Below are positions 25,415-33,858 of a stretch of DNA of 64,000 nucleotides, in pieces. The stretch comes from an uncultured SAR86 cluster bacterium. Its GTDB lineage: Bacteria; Pseudomonadota; Gammaproteobacteria; Magnimaribacterales; AG-339-G14. The stretch spans positions 62,001-126,000 of the forward strand of contig CACILL010000001.1 in assembly GCA_902587545.1 (NCBI GenBank), written 5' to 3'. Under the pieces are notes generated by a model. The model was not told the origin of the DNA. It was given only the letters and a program-made list of their open reading frames with translations, and did not search any database. Made by a program: the position numbers and the translations under genes. Numbering within the stretch: position 1 is the stretch's first letter; the number at the start of each line of letters is the position of its first letter.

Positions 25415-25780
25415 ATGTTTGACCGATCTGCTAATCTCATATCTTTGTTTGCATCTTCATCTACATTGATATGTTGTGCACTACCTGCGGTATTTATTGT
25501 TATTGGAGCAGGAGCAACTTTTGCCAGCATCATTTCTATATTCCCTTTTTTGGTAGTGATTTCAAAATACAAAGTTTCTATAACTTTGGTATCTCTTCTT
25601 ATATTGGTTTTTGCTGGCTACATAAATTACAGAACCTATTATCTTCCTTGTCCTGCAGATCCCGAGTTAGGGAGAATTTGTCTTCAAACCAGAAAACGTT
25701 CAAGGTCAATTTACTATTTTTCAGTTATTCTCTTTACGTTTGCTACAATATTCACTTACCTCATTCCCAATATCATTTAA
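25415..25780 (+). CDS. MerT-like metal transport membrane protein
   Basis: A 121-aa integral membrane protein with three hydrophobic segments. In the first, the pair CC in STLICCALPAVFIVIGAGA matches the vicinal Cys of MerT (ACCLGPLVLIALG). After the second, YYLPCPADPELGRICLQTRKRSRSIYYF matches MerT's cytoplasmic Cys-x-Cys loop (CKPGEVCAIPQVR...) in place and charge, with eight residues between the Cys. So it likely moves a thiophilic ion across the inner membrane, receiving it from the preceding HMA protein. Its stop is 8 bases before the CsoR-like gene. Not enough to call mercury; the regulator points to copper. Confidence 0.75.
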   Translation: MFDRSANLISLFASSSTLICCALPAVFIVIGAGATFASIISIFPFLVVISKYKVSITLVSLLILVFAGYINYRTYYLPCPADPELGRICLQTRKRSRSIYYFSVILFTFATIFTYLIPNII

Positions 25781-25787
25781 ATAAATC

Positions 25788-26048
25788 ATGAGTCATCCCA
25801 GTCATAAAAAAGAATTATCAAGTGTAAGGCGGATTGAAGGTCAACTCAGAGGTATCGCTAAAATGATTGAAGAAGAGAAATACTGTGTCGATATACTCAA
25901 TCAAATCAAAGCTGTTAGAAAATCCATTGCTTCAGTGGAAGGGAAAATCTTAAAAACACATCTAGAGGAATGTGTTAAGGACTCTTTGAAAGGAGAAAAA
26001 GAGTTCGAAAGAAAGGTCGAAGAGATAATAAAAGTCCTTAAAAGATAA
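25788..26048 (+). CDS. csoR: CsoR/RcnR-family metal-sensing repressor
   Basis: An 86-aa all-helical repressor. The DUF156 pattern RRIEGQLRGIAKMIEEEKYCVDILNQIKAVRKSIASVEGKILKTHLEECV is complete. Cys33, His58 and Cys62 repeat the Cu(I) ligand spacing of CsoR (Cys-x24-His-x3-Cys), which favours copper over the Ni/Co sensor RcnR (which uses His at the last place) and over the persulfide sensor CstR (no His). His3 and His6 give an extra N-terminal His pair. It ends the four-gene unit whose head carries a matching operator, so it probably represses its own operon and lets go when Cu(I) binds. Confidence 0.88.
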   Translation: MSHPSHKKELSSVRRIEGQLRGIAKMIEEEKYCVDILNQIKAVRKSIASVEGKILKTHLEECVKDSLKGEKEFERKVEEIIKVLKR

Positions 26049-26054
26049 GGATCG

Positions 26055-26807
26055 TCAATCTAGTTTCGAAGCAATTTCATTCAAATGACTGAAAGTCTCT
26101 AAATTGGCTTTCATAATAATTTCCATTTCGGGAATCGTTTCACTTATATCGCCCATTTTGGTTAAAACCATGTGAACATCGTCATGATAAGGGAGTTCGC
26201 TCATATCCTTCAGCCAACGACTTAGATTTTCAAATTCGCTGTAATCAAATAAATTAGTAAATTGCGTATTCAGTTGAGCAATTTCAACGTACGCTGAAAA
26301 GTCTGCAATGGTGACATGGTCTCCTGCAATAAATTTGTTTTTTTTAAGCCACTGAGTTTCTAGTGCTTTAAGAGCGTTGTTATATATTCTTTGGGACATA
26401 TTGATTAGGTCTTCTGAAAGTCCTAAGTCAGGTCTTAAAATTGGTGCAAAATATCCAGCAGATGCCTCTTTGATACTTCGATGATGATAGTGAAGGTAAT
26501 GGTCAACTTTACCTCTCAGTTCAGGGTCTTCTGGATATAAGTCGTCCCATTTGTGTTTGTTACATAAGTAACACATGATTGCTATCGACTCCGATAATAA
26601 ATATCCAGTTTCAGGATCTTCTAGGCCAGGAATAGTGCCATTGGGATATTTTTCCAAATAAGAAGGATGACGTGTTCCGTTTTCTTTTGGAGAACCTGGT
26701 GCAGTGATGATCAACTCAAAAGGTAATTTTTTATAAAGCATCATCCATAGAACAGTCCTTACTGCCTGAGACATTGGAACACCGAAAATCTTAAGTTTAC
26801 TGGTCAT
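26055..26807 (-). CDS. Glutathione S-transferase family protein
   Basis: A 250-aa cytosolic GST. The thioredoxin-like N-domain starts KLKIFGVPMSQAVRTVLWMMLYKKLPFELIITAPG and carries the gamma-glutamyl-binding turn GTIPGLEDPETGYLLSESIAIMCYL (cis-Pro and SES). The all-helical C-domain has WLKKNKFIAGDHVTIADFSAYVEIAQL, the N-capping box/hydrophobic staple typical of GSTs. The Ser near residue 14 is a possible catalytic residue (theta-type). Two bases from the YghU-like gene, likely cotranscribed. Substrate unknown; the nearby GST paralogues differ strongly from it. Confidence 0.88.
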   Translation of the reverse strand: MTSKLKIFGVPMSQAVRTVLWMMLYKKLPFELIITAPGSPKENGTRHPSYLEKYPNGTIPGLEDPETGYLLSESIAIMCYLCNKHKWDDLYPEDPELRGKVDHYLHYHHRSIKEASAGYFAPILRPDLGLSEDLINMSQRIYNNALKALETQWLKKNKFIAGDHVTIADFSAYVEIAQLNTQFTNLFDYSEFENLSRWLKDMSELPYHDDVHMVLTKMGDISETIPEMEIIMKANLETFSHLNEIASKLD

Positions 26808-26809
26808 TT

Positions 26810-27652
26810 TTAATCAAGGTCACTGGCATCATGCCTTTCAGGAATTGCATTATCTTCTGGTCCACTGGGAGGTCGCCCTACTCTAGCTCCTCTTTTAAAG
26901 GCGGGTCTCTCTGAAATTTCCTCAGCCCAACGAACAACGTTTTTATAGGATTTAACATCTAAAAATTCGGCAGCGTTATATGCATTTTTCAACACCAAAT
27001 AACCATACCAAGGATGAATTGCCATATCGGCAATATTGTATTCATCACCACAAATAAACTTTCTGTTTTCTAAATTCTTATCCAAGACGTCCAATTGACG
27101 CTTAACTTCCATAGCAAATCGATTAATAGGATATTCGAATTTTTCGGGAGCATAGGCATAAAAGTGTCCAAATCCCCCACCCAAGTAGGGAGCGCTACCC
27201 ATTTGCCAGAAAAGCCAAGACATACATTCGGCTCTTGCTGATGGATCGGTTGGAATAAACTCACCAAACTTCTCTGCAAGGTAAACCAATATTGCACCAG
27301 ATTCAAAGACTCTGGTGTGAGGCTCTGAACTTCTGTCTAAAAGAGCGGGAATTTTAGAATTTGGATTTATTTCAACAAAACCGCTTCCAAATTGATCGCC
27401 ATTTCCGATGTTAATCAGATATGCATCATATTCGGCACCTTCATGTCCCAAAGCTAAGAGTTCTTCAAGAAGGACAGTGACCTTAACTCCATTTGGTGTT
27501 CCAAGTGAATAGAGTTGCATGGGATGTTTTCCCACAGGCAGTTCTTTGTCATGCGTTGCTCCAGAAATTGGCCTATTTATGTTTGCAAATCTACCACCGC
27601 TTTCTTGATCCCAAGTCCATACTTTCGGGGGCGTGTACTTTTCATCTGTCAT
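26810..27652 (-). CDS. yghU: YghU-type glutathione-dependent disulfide-bond oxidoreductase
   Basis: A 280-aa Nu-class GST, close to E. coli YghU along most of its length. Shared stretches include YTPPKVWTWDQESGGRFANINRPISG, LPVGKHPMQLYSLGTPNG, FVEINPNSKIPALLDRS, and KFICGDEYNIADMAIHPWYG; the C-terminus ends in ERHDASD as in YghU. The Nu class binds two glutathiones and reduces organic peroxides and 2-hydroxyethyl disulfide. Length matches (E. coli 288). It forms a unit with the GST 2 bases downstream. Its high conservation contrasts with the other GST-like genes in this block. Confidence 0.93.
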   Translation of the reverse strand: MTDEKYTPPKVWTWDQESGGRFANINRPISGATHDKELPVGKHPMQLYSLGTPNGVKVTVLLEELLALGHEGAEYDAYLINIGNGDQFGSGFVEINPNSKIPALLDRSSEPHTRVFESGAILVYLAEKFGEFIPTDPSARAECMSWLFWQMGSAPYLGGGFGHFYAYAPEKFEYPINRFAMEVKRQLDVLDKNLENRKFICGDEYNIADMAIHPWYGYLVLKNAYNAAEFLDVKSYKNVVRWAEEISERPAFKRGARVGRPPSGPEDNAIPERHDASDLD

Positions 27653-27685
27653 TAAGTTTCTCCAAATAATATTATTGTAACTTTA

Positions 27686-28315
27686 TTATTCAACTAGCAT
27701 GCTTGGTCTTGATGATACCTCTTTGTGCCATCGATATAAGTTCTTCAAATTTTTTTTAGGCTCCAAATTTACCATATCAGAAGCAAAATCTATTGCTGAT
27801 ACTAAAGTTATGTCTGCAATGGTAAAGCGATCGCCTGCTACATAGTTATTTTTTTTGAATTCATTATCGAGTCTTTCGTAGAAAGATCTAACGTTTTTGT
27901 CACTTGCTTCTTTTGCTTTTGGAATTTGATCGAAAATTCCTAAACTACCAACTATTGGTCCGTTCACCCAAGAAATACCAATCTGCATCCATAATTCAAA
28001 TTCAATGTGTCTGTTTCTACTTTCAATATATGCGATCTCATAAGCATCCATTCCAAACAAATTTGGCTCAGGTTTAATTAGTTCTAAATAACGACAAATG
28101 GCTACAGATTCAGAGATACATTCACCATTTTCAAGCTCCAACACGGGAATCTTTCCACTAGGATTTTTGATCAAAAACTCGGGAGTTTTGTGCTCTCTTT
28201 TTCCCATATCGCAATTTATAAGTTCCAATTCAATATCCTTCTCATGAGCAAATATTTTTACTCTTCGTGGATTAGGAGCTTTTGGAAAATCATATAGTTT
28301 CATTTTTTTTGTCAT
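27686..28315 (-). CDS. Glutathione S-transferase family protein
   Basis: A 209-aa GST of the short theta/zeta-like kind: KMKLYDFPKAPNPRRVKIFAHEKDIELELINCD at the N-terminus, SGKIPVLELENGECISESVAICRYLE for glutathione binding (cis-Pro, SES), and YVAGDRFTIADITLVSAIDFA in the helical domain. The usual N-terminal catalytic Ser/Cys position reads PNPRRV, i.e. Pro, as in several proteobacterial GSTs. Its ATG overlaps the stop of the 369-aa GST-like gene by 4 bases, so those two are translationally coupled. Confidence 0.88.
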   Translation of the reverse strand: MTKKMKLYDFPKAPNPRRVKIFAHEKDIELELINCDMGKREHKTPEFLIKNPSGKIPVLELENGECISESVAICRYLELIKPEPNLFGMDAYEIAYIESRNRHIEFELWMQIGISWVNGPIVGSLGIFDQIPKAKEASDKNVRSFYERLDNEFKKNNYVAGDRFTIADITLVSAIDFASDMVNLEPKKNLKNLYRWHKEVSSRPSMLVE

Positions 28316-29421
28316 TCGTTTACTCCGAGCATCTTTCTATCAGCTCTAAAGGGTAACCCTTCTTCTTGATTTTCCATCAAAGGAAGATTTTTATCTCTCC
28401 ATAAAGGTTCCCAGCATCCAAACTCTTTAAGAAGAATTTCTACTTGAGTTTTATCCTTCTCTTCAAGCTTGCTGTAACGATCTCTTAACTCTTTCAGGCA
28501 CCATACTCTGTATAGTGAGTATCTTGCATTTTTTAAAAAAACATTTCCAAATTTGAAATCAAATTTGGTTTTGTTTTGTTTTACTGCATCTACATTTGCC
28601 GATAAGTAAGGAAAGTAGACTTTTCCAATTTCTCTGAACAATGGTTCCAGATCTTTAGGAATCCCCTCCTCAAAATCAATATCTATTCTTGACACTTTTG
28701 CATTCCATAAATTACTCACCCAGCTCAAAACGTTAGGAGCCTTTTGGCGAATAATTTCCAACGGAACAGGGTCTAAAGCGAAATGCCTAAAGAAAGGACC
28801 AGAAAAACCAATATCAGCTATTGAAGGATAATTGCCGAATAGAAATTTTCTCTTTTCAAAAATATTATTGAGATTCTCCAATAGTTTCAAAAAATTGTCT
28901 TCAACTGTTTTCAAATTTTCCTTTGTGATCCCATCTCCCGTCGTATAACCATTTCTTTGTCTTTTGGTTAAATATATTTTTTTCATCCAAATCGGCAAAG
29001 GTATAGAGCTTAATACTTCTTCTGCTAAATGCCTTGAGGCAAAATGTGCTCCTTCAGAATAATGCCAGCGATAATGCATAGCAGTTCTCCACCACCATTC
29101 ATCTGCCCAATCCTCCAACAAAAAAGCAAAAAAAGCTTGGACTGGATCTTCGGGAATGATTTTATTCTCTGGAATTTTAGACTCAAACCATTGAATCATT
29201 TTCGTAGTATCAGTCATCCATCTTCCATCGGGTAACTCAACGGCTGGCATTTGATGGATACCGACTTTTTTTTTCATGGTTCTTTCAAATCTTGGATAAC
29301 TTAGAACCTTTTGTTCGTAGGAAATTTCTTTCACTCTAAAGTAGTTTTCCATCTTGCCAGTAAAATAAGAAATATTTGAGCCATAAAGCAGAATTGGCTT
29401 AGAAAAATCTAGGTCATTCAT
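28312..29421 (-). CDS. Long GST-like protein
   Basis: A 369-aa protein whose first 80 residues form a GST N-domain (ILLYGSNISYFTGKMENYFRVKEISYEQKVL, then IHQMPAVELPDGRWMTDTTKMIQWFE with the cis-Pro) and whose middle contains the helical GST domain with KFLFGNYPSIADIGFSGPFF. It is about 120-150 residues longer than a normal GST; the extension (KQNKTKFDFKFGNVFLKNARYSLYRVWCLKELRDRYSKL) is basic and aromatic, without a recognised fold. This kind of long form is known in marine proteobacteria as a GST-like family of unknown substrate. Overlaps the 209-aa GST gene by 4 bases and follows the CoA transferase by 9. Confidence 0.75.
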   Translation of the reverse strand: MNDLDFSKPILLYGSNISYFTGKMENYFRVKEISYEQKVLSYPRFERTMKKKVGIHQMPAVELPDGRWMTDTTKMIQWFESKIPENKIIPEDPVQAFFAFLLEDWADEWWWRTAMHYRWHYSEGAHFASRHLAEEVLSSIPLPIWMKKIYLTKRQRNGYTTGDGITKENLKTVEDNFLKLLENLNNIFEKRKFLFGNYPSIADIGFSGPFFRHFALDPVPLEIIRQKAPNVLSWVSNLWNAKVSRIDIDFEEGIPKDLEPLFREIGKVYFPYLSANVDAVKQNKTKFDFKFGNVFLKNARYSLYRVWCLKELRDRYSKLEEKDKTQVEILLKEFGCWEPLWRDKNLPLMENQEEGLPFRADRKMLGVNE

Positions 29422-29430
29422 ATATTTACT

Positions 29431-30618
29431 CTATTCTGTAACGAAAAGTTTTTTTTCTGAAATAAGAAAAGAAATTTTTTCTTCTGAGTAACCAAGGTTC
29501 AAGAGGATTTCCCTACTGTGTTCTCCCAGCTTTGGTGCCGGCCTTGATATTTCGCTAGGAGTTTTTTCAAACCTAGCAGCAGGTCTGGCTTGGCGAACTT
29601 CGCCAAATTCTTCGTAGTTGAGTTTTAGCACAGATTGGTTAGCAATGATTTGTTCATTGCCTAATAATTCCATACGGTCTAACAACGGCGCGCTCGGAAC
29701 ACCCTCTGCTTTAAAACGAGCTAGGATTTCCTCACTTTCCCACTTAGAAATCTCTGCTCCTGTGATTTCTTTTCTTTCTTGAGCATTACTTACTCTTCCT
29801 GCCGGAGTAGCAAACCGCTCATCGTCTATCAAATCCTCCCTTTCCAAAGCTTTACACATTCCTTGCCATTCTGCGTCAGATACCGCGCCTGCAGTAATGA
29901 ATCTATCTTTCGCTTCATAAATTAGATCCTGTGAACCTTGAAGCTTTCTAACATCCACTTCATTTTCGGCAAAAACGATTCCAGCCATTCCTTCAGGCCA
30001 AAAAAATGAGATCATCGAATCCAACATGGATAATTCGATGTGTTGGCTTATTCCTTGTTTTTCTCTTGCGTAAAGGGCTGAAGAAATCGCTTGAGCAGCA
30101 GTAAGAGAAGTGACTTTATCTGCGATGATAATTCGAAACATTTTTGGTCGGCCTGTATCTCGATCTGCCTGTATGTCTGTAGCTCCAGACAAAGCCTGAA
30201 TGACAGGATCATAAACTCTTGAATTTGCATAAGGTCCTTCCTTGCCAAAACCGCTTATGGAAAGATAAATAATATTTTGGTTGACCTCTCGGATCGCTTT
30301 TTCGCCAAAGCCCATCCTGTCGATAGCACCTGGTCGAAAATTTTGCATAAAAACATCCGCATCTTCTGCAAGCTTAAAAAGGATTTCTTTTCCTTCTTGA
30401 GACTTAAGATCCAGTGCGATAGATTTTTTTCCCCTATTACAGGAAAAAAATACCGGATTTACTCCATTGTGGGTTGCGGCCATATGTCTGACTAATTCGC
30501 CTGAGACGGGTTCAACCTTAATAACTTCCGCACCTTGGTCCGCTAAAATCATTGCGCCGACCGGACCAGAAACCATGCTAGTTAGGTCTAAAATTTTTAC
30601 TCCCTTTAAAGGTCCCAT
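29431..30618 (-). CDS. CaiB/BaiF family (class III) CoA transferase
   Basis: A 395-aa class III CoA transferase that moves CoA between carboxylic acids. N-terminal LKGVKILDLTSMVSGPVGAMILADQGAEVIKVEPVSGE is the family start, with SCNRGKKSIALDLKSQEG following. The catalytic Asp is expected in the SGATDIQADRDTGRPK region, and QHIELSMLDSMISFFWPEGMAG is the next conserved helix. The C-terminal LGEHSREILLNLGYSEEKI is typical. Likely substrates are branched or dicarboxylic acyl groups, as in formyl- or alpha-methylacyl-CoA enzymes. It lies between GST genes on the same strand, about 8 bases from each. Confidence 0.88.
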   Translation of the reverse strand: MGPLKGVKILDLTSMVSGPVGAMILADQGAEVIKVEPVSGELVRHMAATHNGVNPVFFSCNRGKKSIALDLKSQEGKEILFKLAEDADVFMQNFRPGAIDRMGFGEKAIREVNQNIIYLSISGFGKEGPYANSRVYDPVIQALSGATDIQADRDTGRPKMFRIIIADKVTSLTAAQAISSALYAREKQGISQHIELSMLDSMISFFWPEGMAGIVFAENEVDVRKLQGSQDLIYEAKDRFITAGAVSDAEWQGMCKALEREDLIDDERFATPAGRVSNAQERKEITGAEISKWESEEILARFKAEGVPSAPLLDRMELLGNEQIIANQSVLKLNYEEFGEVRQARPAARFEKTPSEISRPAPKLGEHSREILLNLGYSEEKISFLISEKKLFVTE

Positions 30619-30625
30619 TTTTTAG

Positions 30626-31255
30626 TTAGTTTGAATAGTTTATTTTCATCGCTTTTTGATAGGCGGTCCTTAAAGATATTCTATCTCGATATTGAGCAAC
30701 ATTATCGGGTAAAGAAAACTCATAAAAAATTGCCCAATCTAAACAAGTCATCAAAAAAATATCAGCTAATCCAAATCCATCCTTTAAAATGGTTTTGCTT
30801 GAACTCAAGTGATTCTCTACTACATGAATTTGACGCATAAAATATTCTCTGCAGGCTTCTACCACAATTGGCGAATCGCCATAAATATCTTTCAAATCAT
30901 AATGCCTTCTCATGACATAAAGAGAAGTTTCGTCTAATTCTCCATAGATAAAATTACACCATTCCTCTTCTTTAGCAATGGATACTTCATCATCGGGCAA
31001 AAAAATATTTTTTGATTTAAAATTTCTTTGAAGATATCTACATATTGCAAGACTTTCTGACAAGTTTAAGTCTTTGTGCTGCATCATTGGAATTTTCTGT
31101 TTTGGATTTAAAGAAGTAAATTCTTTCGTTTGAGTTTCTCCAGTTCGAGGTCCTATTGGAATTAATTCATAATCTATTTCCAACTCTTCTGCCATCCATA
31201 TTGGTCGTAAGGTTCTTGCAGTCCCCGCTCCCCATAGTTTAAGTAAGACGCTCAT
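30626..31255 (-). CDS. Glutathione S-transferase family protein
   Basis: A 209-aa GST beginning MSVLLKLWGAGTARTLRPIWMAEELEIDYELIPIGP. I place the start at 31255 because this Met aligns with family N-termini, has a GAAAAG purine run before it, and avoids the 53-base overlap with the PAP2 gene that the upstream ATG at 31312 would give. KIPMMQHKDLNLSESLAICRYLQ is the glutathione-binding loop, and GFGLADIFLMTCLDWAI the helical staple. It may be the fifth GST of the block on this strand. Confidence 0.85.
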   Translation of the reverse strand: MSVLLKLWGAGTARTLRPIWMAEELEIDYELIPIGPRTGETQTKEFTSLNPKQKIPMMQHKDLNLSESLAICRYLQRNFKSKNIFLPDDEVSIAKEEEWCNFIYGELDETSLYVMRRHYDLKDIYGDSPIVVEACREYFMRQIHVVENHLSSSKTILKDGFGLADIFLMTCLDWAIFYEFSLPDNVAQYRDRISLRTAYQKAMKINYSN

Positions 31256-31259
31256 CTTT

Positions 31260-32117
31260 TCAGTTTGCAAGATTAAACAATTTCCAAAATCTAGGAATAA
31301 TCCAGGATACAAAAATTGAAAAGAAAAGACCCAAGGAATAGCTATATAGAATAGATATTAATCCAGATAATTTTAGTAACTCATCTAATTGAAAAAGAAA
31401 TATCATCATGAAGAAAACTGCAGAGGTGCTAATTAGCGATAAAAAGAATTTAACTAAGTTGTTTGAAGATATTTCTAAGTTTGATGCACCCAAGAACCAA
31501 CCTGTCATAGCTCCGAGTAACCAATTGGATATTTCATGTCCCTCGTGAGCAGGATAAAGCAAATGAACAAAAAATTGAGAGGATAACAAAATAAAAAACC
31601 ATGATAACTTATCAAATTTTTCATAAATCTTATAAACAATTGCACAATGCCAAAGCAGAAGTATAAAGCATCCAATTAAAAGGCCTGCAACTACATCTCC
31701 TAAATCATGAACGCCTAGATACATTCTGCTAAAAGCTACTAAGAAGATAAAAGATATAGCTCCTATGGATATTAATTTGTTTTTAAGTTCGTATGCCAAA
31801 AGCCCCCAAAGGGTTACAGCAATTTGAGCATGTCCGCTGGGCCAACCATAACTAGTTCCGGTTCCTTCATCCAACATAAAGTCTGCTGGAGGTCTTGGAT
31901 CCTGAAATAAATCTTTTAAAAAACTATTTATAACAGCAGAAATAAATAGCAACATTGCGACTCTTGAGAATCTTTGAGGTGACCAAAAAAAATACCCAAA
32001 GGCTATGAATAAAAATAAAAAAATTGGGTATCCAGTTAACGAAACATTGTAAAAAAAGAAATTAAAAAAAGGAGTTCTTATCCCCTCAACCCACGATAAG
32101 TCGTTCCAAATAGACAT
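31260..32117 (-). CDS. PAP2-superfamily membrane phosphatase
   Basis: A 285-aa polytopic membrane enzyme that dephosphorylates lipid phosphates or pyrophosphates at the periplasmic side. The three PAP2 motifs are present: K68-x6-R75-P76 (KDLFQDPRP), P93-S-G-H96 (PSGH) and S130-R-x5-H137-x3-D141 (SRMYLGVHDLGD). Around them lie about eight hydrophobic segments, and the C-terminal 100 residues add four more, longer than a minimal PAP2. Substrates could be undecaprenyl diphosphate, phosphatidic acid or PGP. It sits 4 bases from the GST and 11 from the GST-like gene, on the same strand. Confidence 0.88.
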   Translation of the reverse strand: MSIWNDLSWVEGIRTPFFNFFFYNVSLTGYPIFLFLFIAFGYFFWSPQRFSRVAMLLFISAVINSFLKDLFQDPRPPADFMLDEGTGTSYGWPSGHAQIAVTLWGLLAYELKNKLISIGAISFIFLVAFSRMYLGVHDLGDVVAGLLIGCFILLLWHCAIVYKIYEKFDKLSWFFILLSSQFFVHLLYPAHEGHEISNWLLGAMTGWFLGASNLEISSNNLVKFFLSLISTSAVFFMMIFLFQLDELLKLSGLISILYSYSLGLFFSIFVSWIIPRFWKLFNLAN

Positions 32118-32128
32118 CTTTTATTTTT

Positions 32129-32938
32129 TTAAATAGGATCTCCACCAAGTACAGCAGGAGTTTCGCAATAAGTTTTCAAAATATAGTCTCGATGAGAAAG
32201 AATTCTATCTGTCAATACCTCTTTGATCTCTGGAATCTTGGAATTTGCCTCAAAGAAAAAAAGCATTCCCTCATTTTGTTTAGTCTTAGGCATAATTTCC
32301 AAAGAAGCTGGAAGGATTGTCATGCTGATAGTTGACCAGTAAATATCTACTGCAGAAATTTTGTCGCCAATTAAATATTTAGAGCCTCTTTCTTGCTGTT
32401 TTTCTAGCTGACGGTCAATCACTTTGACAATTTCTGCCATTTTGCTTGGAGCTTTGGAACTTGCGTCATCACTATAACCGTATTTTCTTGCAAGCGGACC
32501 ATCCGATAAAATTCTCATATTCCAAACAAGTCCATCTTCACCCAAAACTATGGCGCACAGCCCAAACATATCTGATCTGTCTTGGAAATTATCCGGAATC
32601 AAATTTATGCTATCGGAGGAGCCGATCTTTTCTGCCAAAGCAAGTTGTTCTACCCAAACGTTTCTAGGACGCTCTTCATCATGAAACATCGTAGGCAGAG
32701 AAGTTTGACTGGTAAGTTCGTAAAGCCTAGCTTGTCTATCTTTACCAGTATTTTTATCAATGCCCATGAAGGGGTGTAAAACTCTTATGATTTTTATTTT
32801 TTTTACATAACAAATATTTTTTAATGCTTCCGCATAAATTGCCTGAATTCCCGGAACAAATGTAATTCTTGTTCCTTCTTTCATTTTTGCGGCTTCATCA
32901 AGTGAAATGAATTCTGGTGATGTAGTTTTTTTAGTCAT
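32129..32938 (-). CDS. GST-like protein
   Basis: A 269-aa protein with a diverged GST layout: an N-terminal strand RITFVPGIQAIYAEALKNICYVKKIKIIRV, then TSLPTMFHDEERPRNVWVEQLALAEKIG at the place of the cis-Pro/glutathione loop (here SLPT), and a helical part with SKYLIGDKISAVDIYWSTISM. The SES serine motif is not kept (RNVWVEQ instead), so it may not bind glutathione normally. It opens the minus-strand GST block, with 127 bases to the divergent enoyl-CoA hydratase gene. Identity as a GST relative is fairly sure, the function is not. Confidence 0.68.
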   Translation of the reverse strand: MTKKTTSPEFISLDEAAKMKEGTRITFVPGIQAIYAEALKNICYVKKIKIIRVLHPFMGIDKNTGKDRQARLYELTSQTSLPTMFHDEERPRNVWVEQLALAEKIGSSDSINLIPDNFQDRSDMFGLCAIVLGEDGLVWNMRILSDGPLARKYGYSDDASSKAPSKMAEIVKVIDRQLEKQQERGSKYLIGDKISAVDIYWSTISMTILPASLEIMPKTKQNEGMLFFFEANSKIPEIKEVLTDRILSHRDYILKTYCETPAVLGGDPI

Positions 32939-33065
32939 ATGCTCTCCCTGATATGTCTAAAGTTAAATTAAACAATTTAGGTATTTTTTACAAGACAAAG
33001 ACTCTTAGTTACTCATTATTTTTTGTGTATAGTATTTTTAAAAATTAACATTTTAGGAAAATATT

Positions 33066-33788
33066 GTGATTGAACTAGAAAAAAAAGAATCCATTTATCA
33101 TTTGTGCATGAACGCAGGTGAAAACCGATGGAACACTACATTCGTGAGACAATTTGCCGAAGCATTGGATGAAATTGAAAAAGACGAGGGTCCAGGAGCA
33201 TTGGTAACAACTTCAAAAGATCCTAAATTCTTTTCAAATGGGTTAGATCTTGACTGGATGCAAAAGCCTGAGGACTATCCTGAAAGTGGAGACAGAGAAG
33301 TTTTTGGTGAAGAATTCATGTACTTAATGGGAAGGATTATTACTTTACCAATTCCAAGTATTTGTGTGGTCAATGGTCATGCTTTTGGTGCAGGTTTTAT
33401 GTTGGCTCTCTCGCATGACATAAGATTAATGAGAGAGGATCGAGGATTCCTTTGCGCAAATGAAATGCAACTTGGATTTAAAATTCCGAGACCTGAATTG
33501 GCTTTATTTAGACATAAAATTCCTGCGAATTCATTTTTTGAGACCGTTCAATTATCCAAACGTTGGACTGGGGAAGCTGCTTTTGCAGCTGGAATTGTTC
33601 AGGGCAAAGGTTCGTTTGAAGAATTACCTGAGATAGCAATAAAAAAAGCAGAAGAATTGGCGCCTCTTGCTAAAGATAGAAAACATTATGCAGCTCAAAA
33701 AGAAATGCTCTATGGAGAAAACGCAGCGATAAATCTAAACCATGGACCGGCGCATATGTTAAAAAATTCAAAAGAATTTGAAGTCTAA
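33066..33788 (+). CDS. Enoyl-CoA hydratase/isomerase family protein
   Basis: A 240-aa crotonase-fold protein (shorter than the usual 255-265). It starts at GTG 33066, after the AGGAAAAT stretch. SNGLDLDWMQ is the first oxyanion-hole motif (a S-x-G-x-D variant), and VNGHAFGAGFMLALSHDIRLM the second. The following region, ANEMQLGFKIPRPELALFRHKIP, matches the Delta3,Delta2-enoyl-CoA isomerase (plant/peroxisomal ECI) kind, in which a single Glu (NEMQLGF) does the chemistry. So an enoyl-CoA isomerase is the best guess. It is monocistronic, with an AT-rich promoter region (possible -10 TATAGT near 33030). Confidence 0.82.
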   Translation: MIELEKKESIYHLCMNAGENRWNTTFVRQFAEALDEIEKDEGPGALVTTSKDPKFFSNGLDLDWMQKPEDYPESGDREVFGEEFMYLMGRIITLPIPSICVVNGHAFGAGFMLALSHDIRLMREDRGFLCANEMQLGFKIPRPELALFRHKIPANSFFETVQLSKRWTGEAAFAAGIVQGKGSFEELPEIAIKKAEELAPLAKDRKHYAAQKEMLYGENAAINLNHGPAHMLKNSKEFEV

Positions 33789-33858
33789 CTTTATTTAATT
33801 TAAGTAATTAAGTTGCTCGCCCTGATAGTGTTTTCTCCCTTTAACAATCCTTAATATA

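Noticed and set aside
25471-25791. Alternative frame over the MerT-like gene
   Set aside because: The other frame has the CC motif, Cys loop and three membrane segments in agreement with MerT; this one has no pattern.
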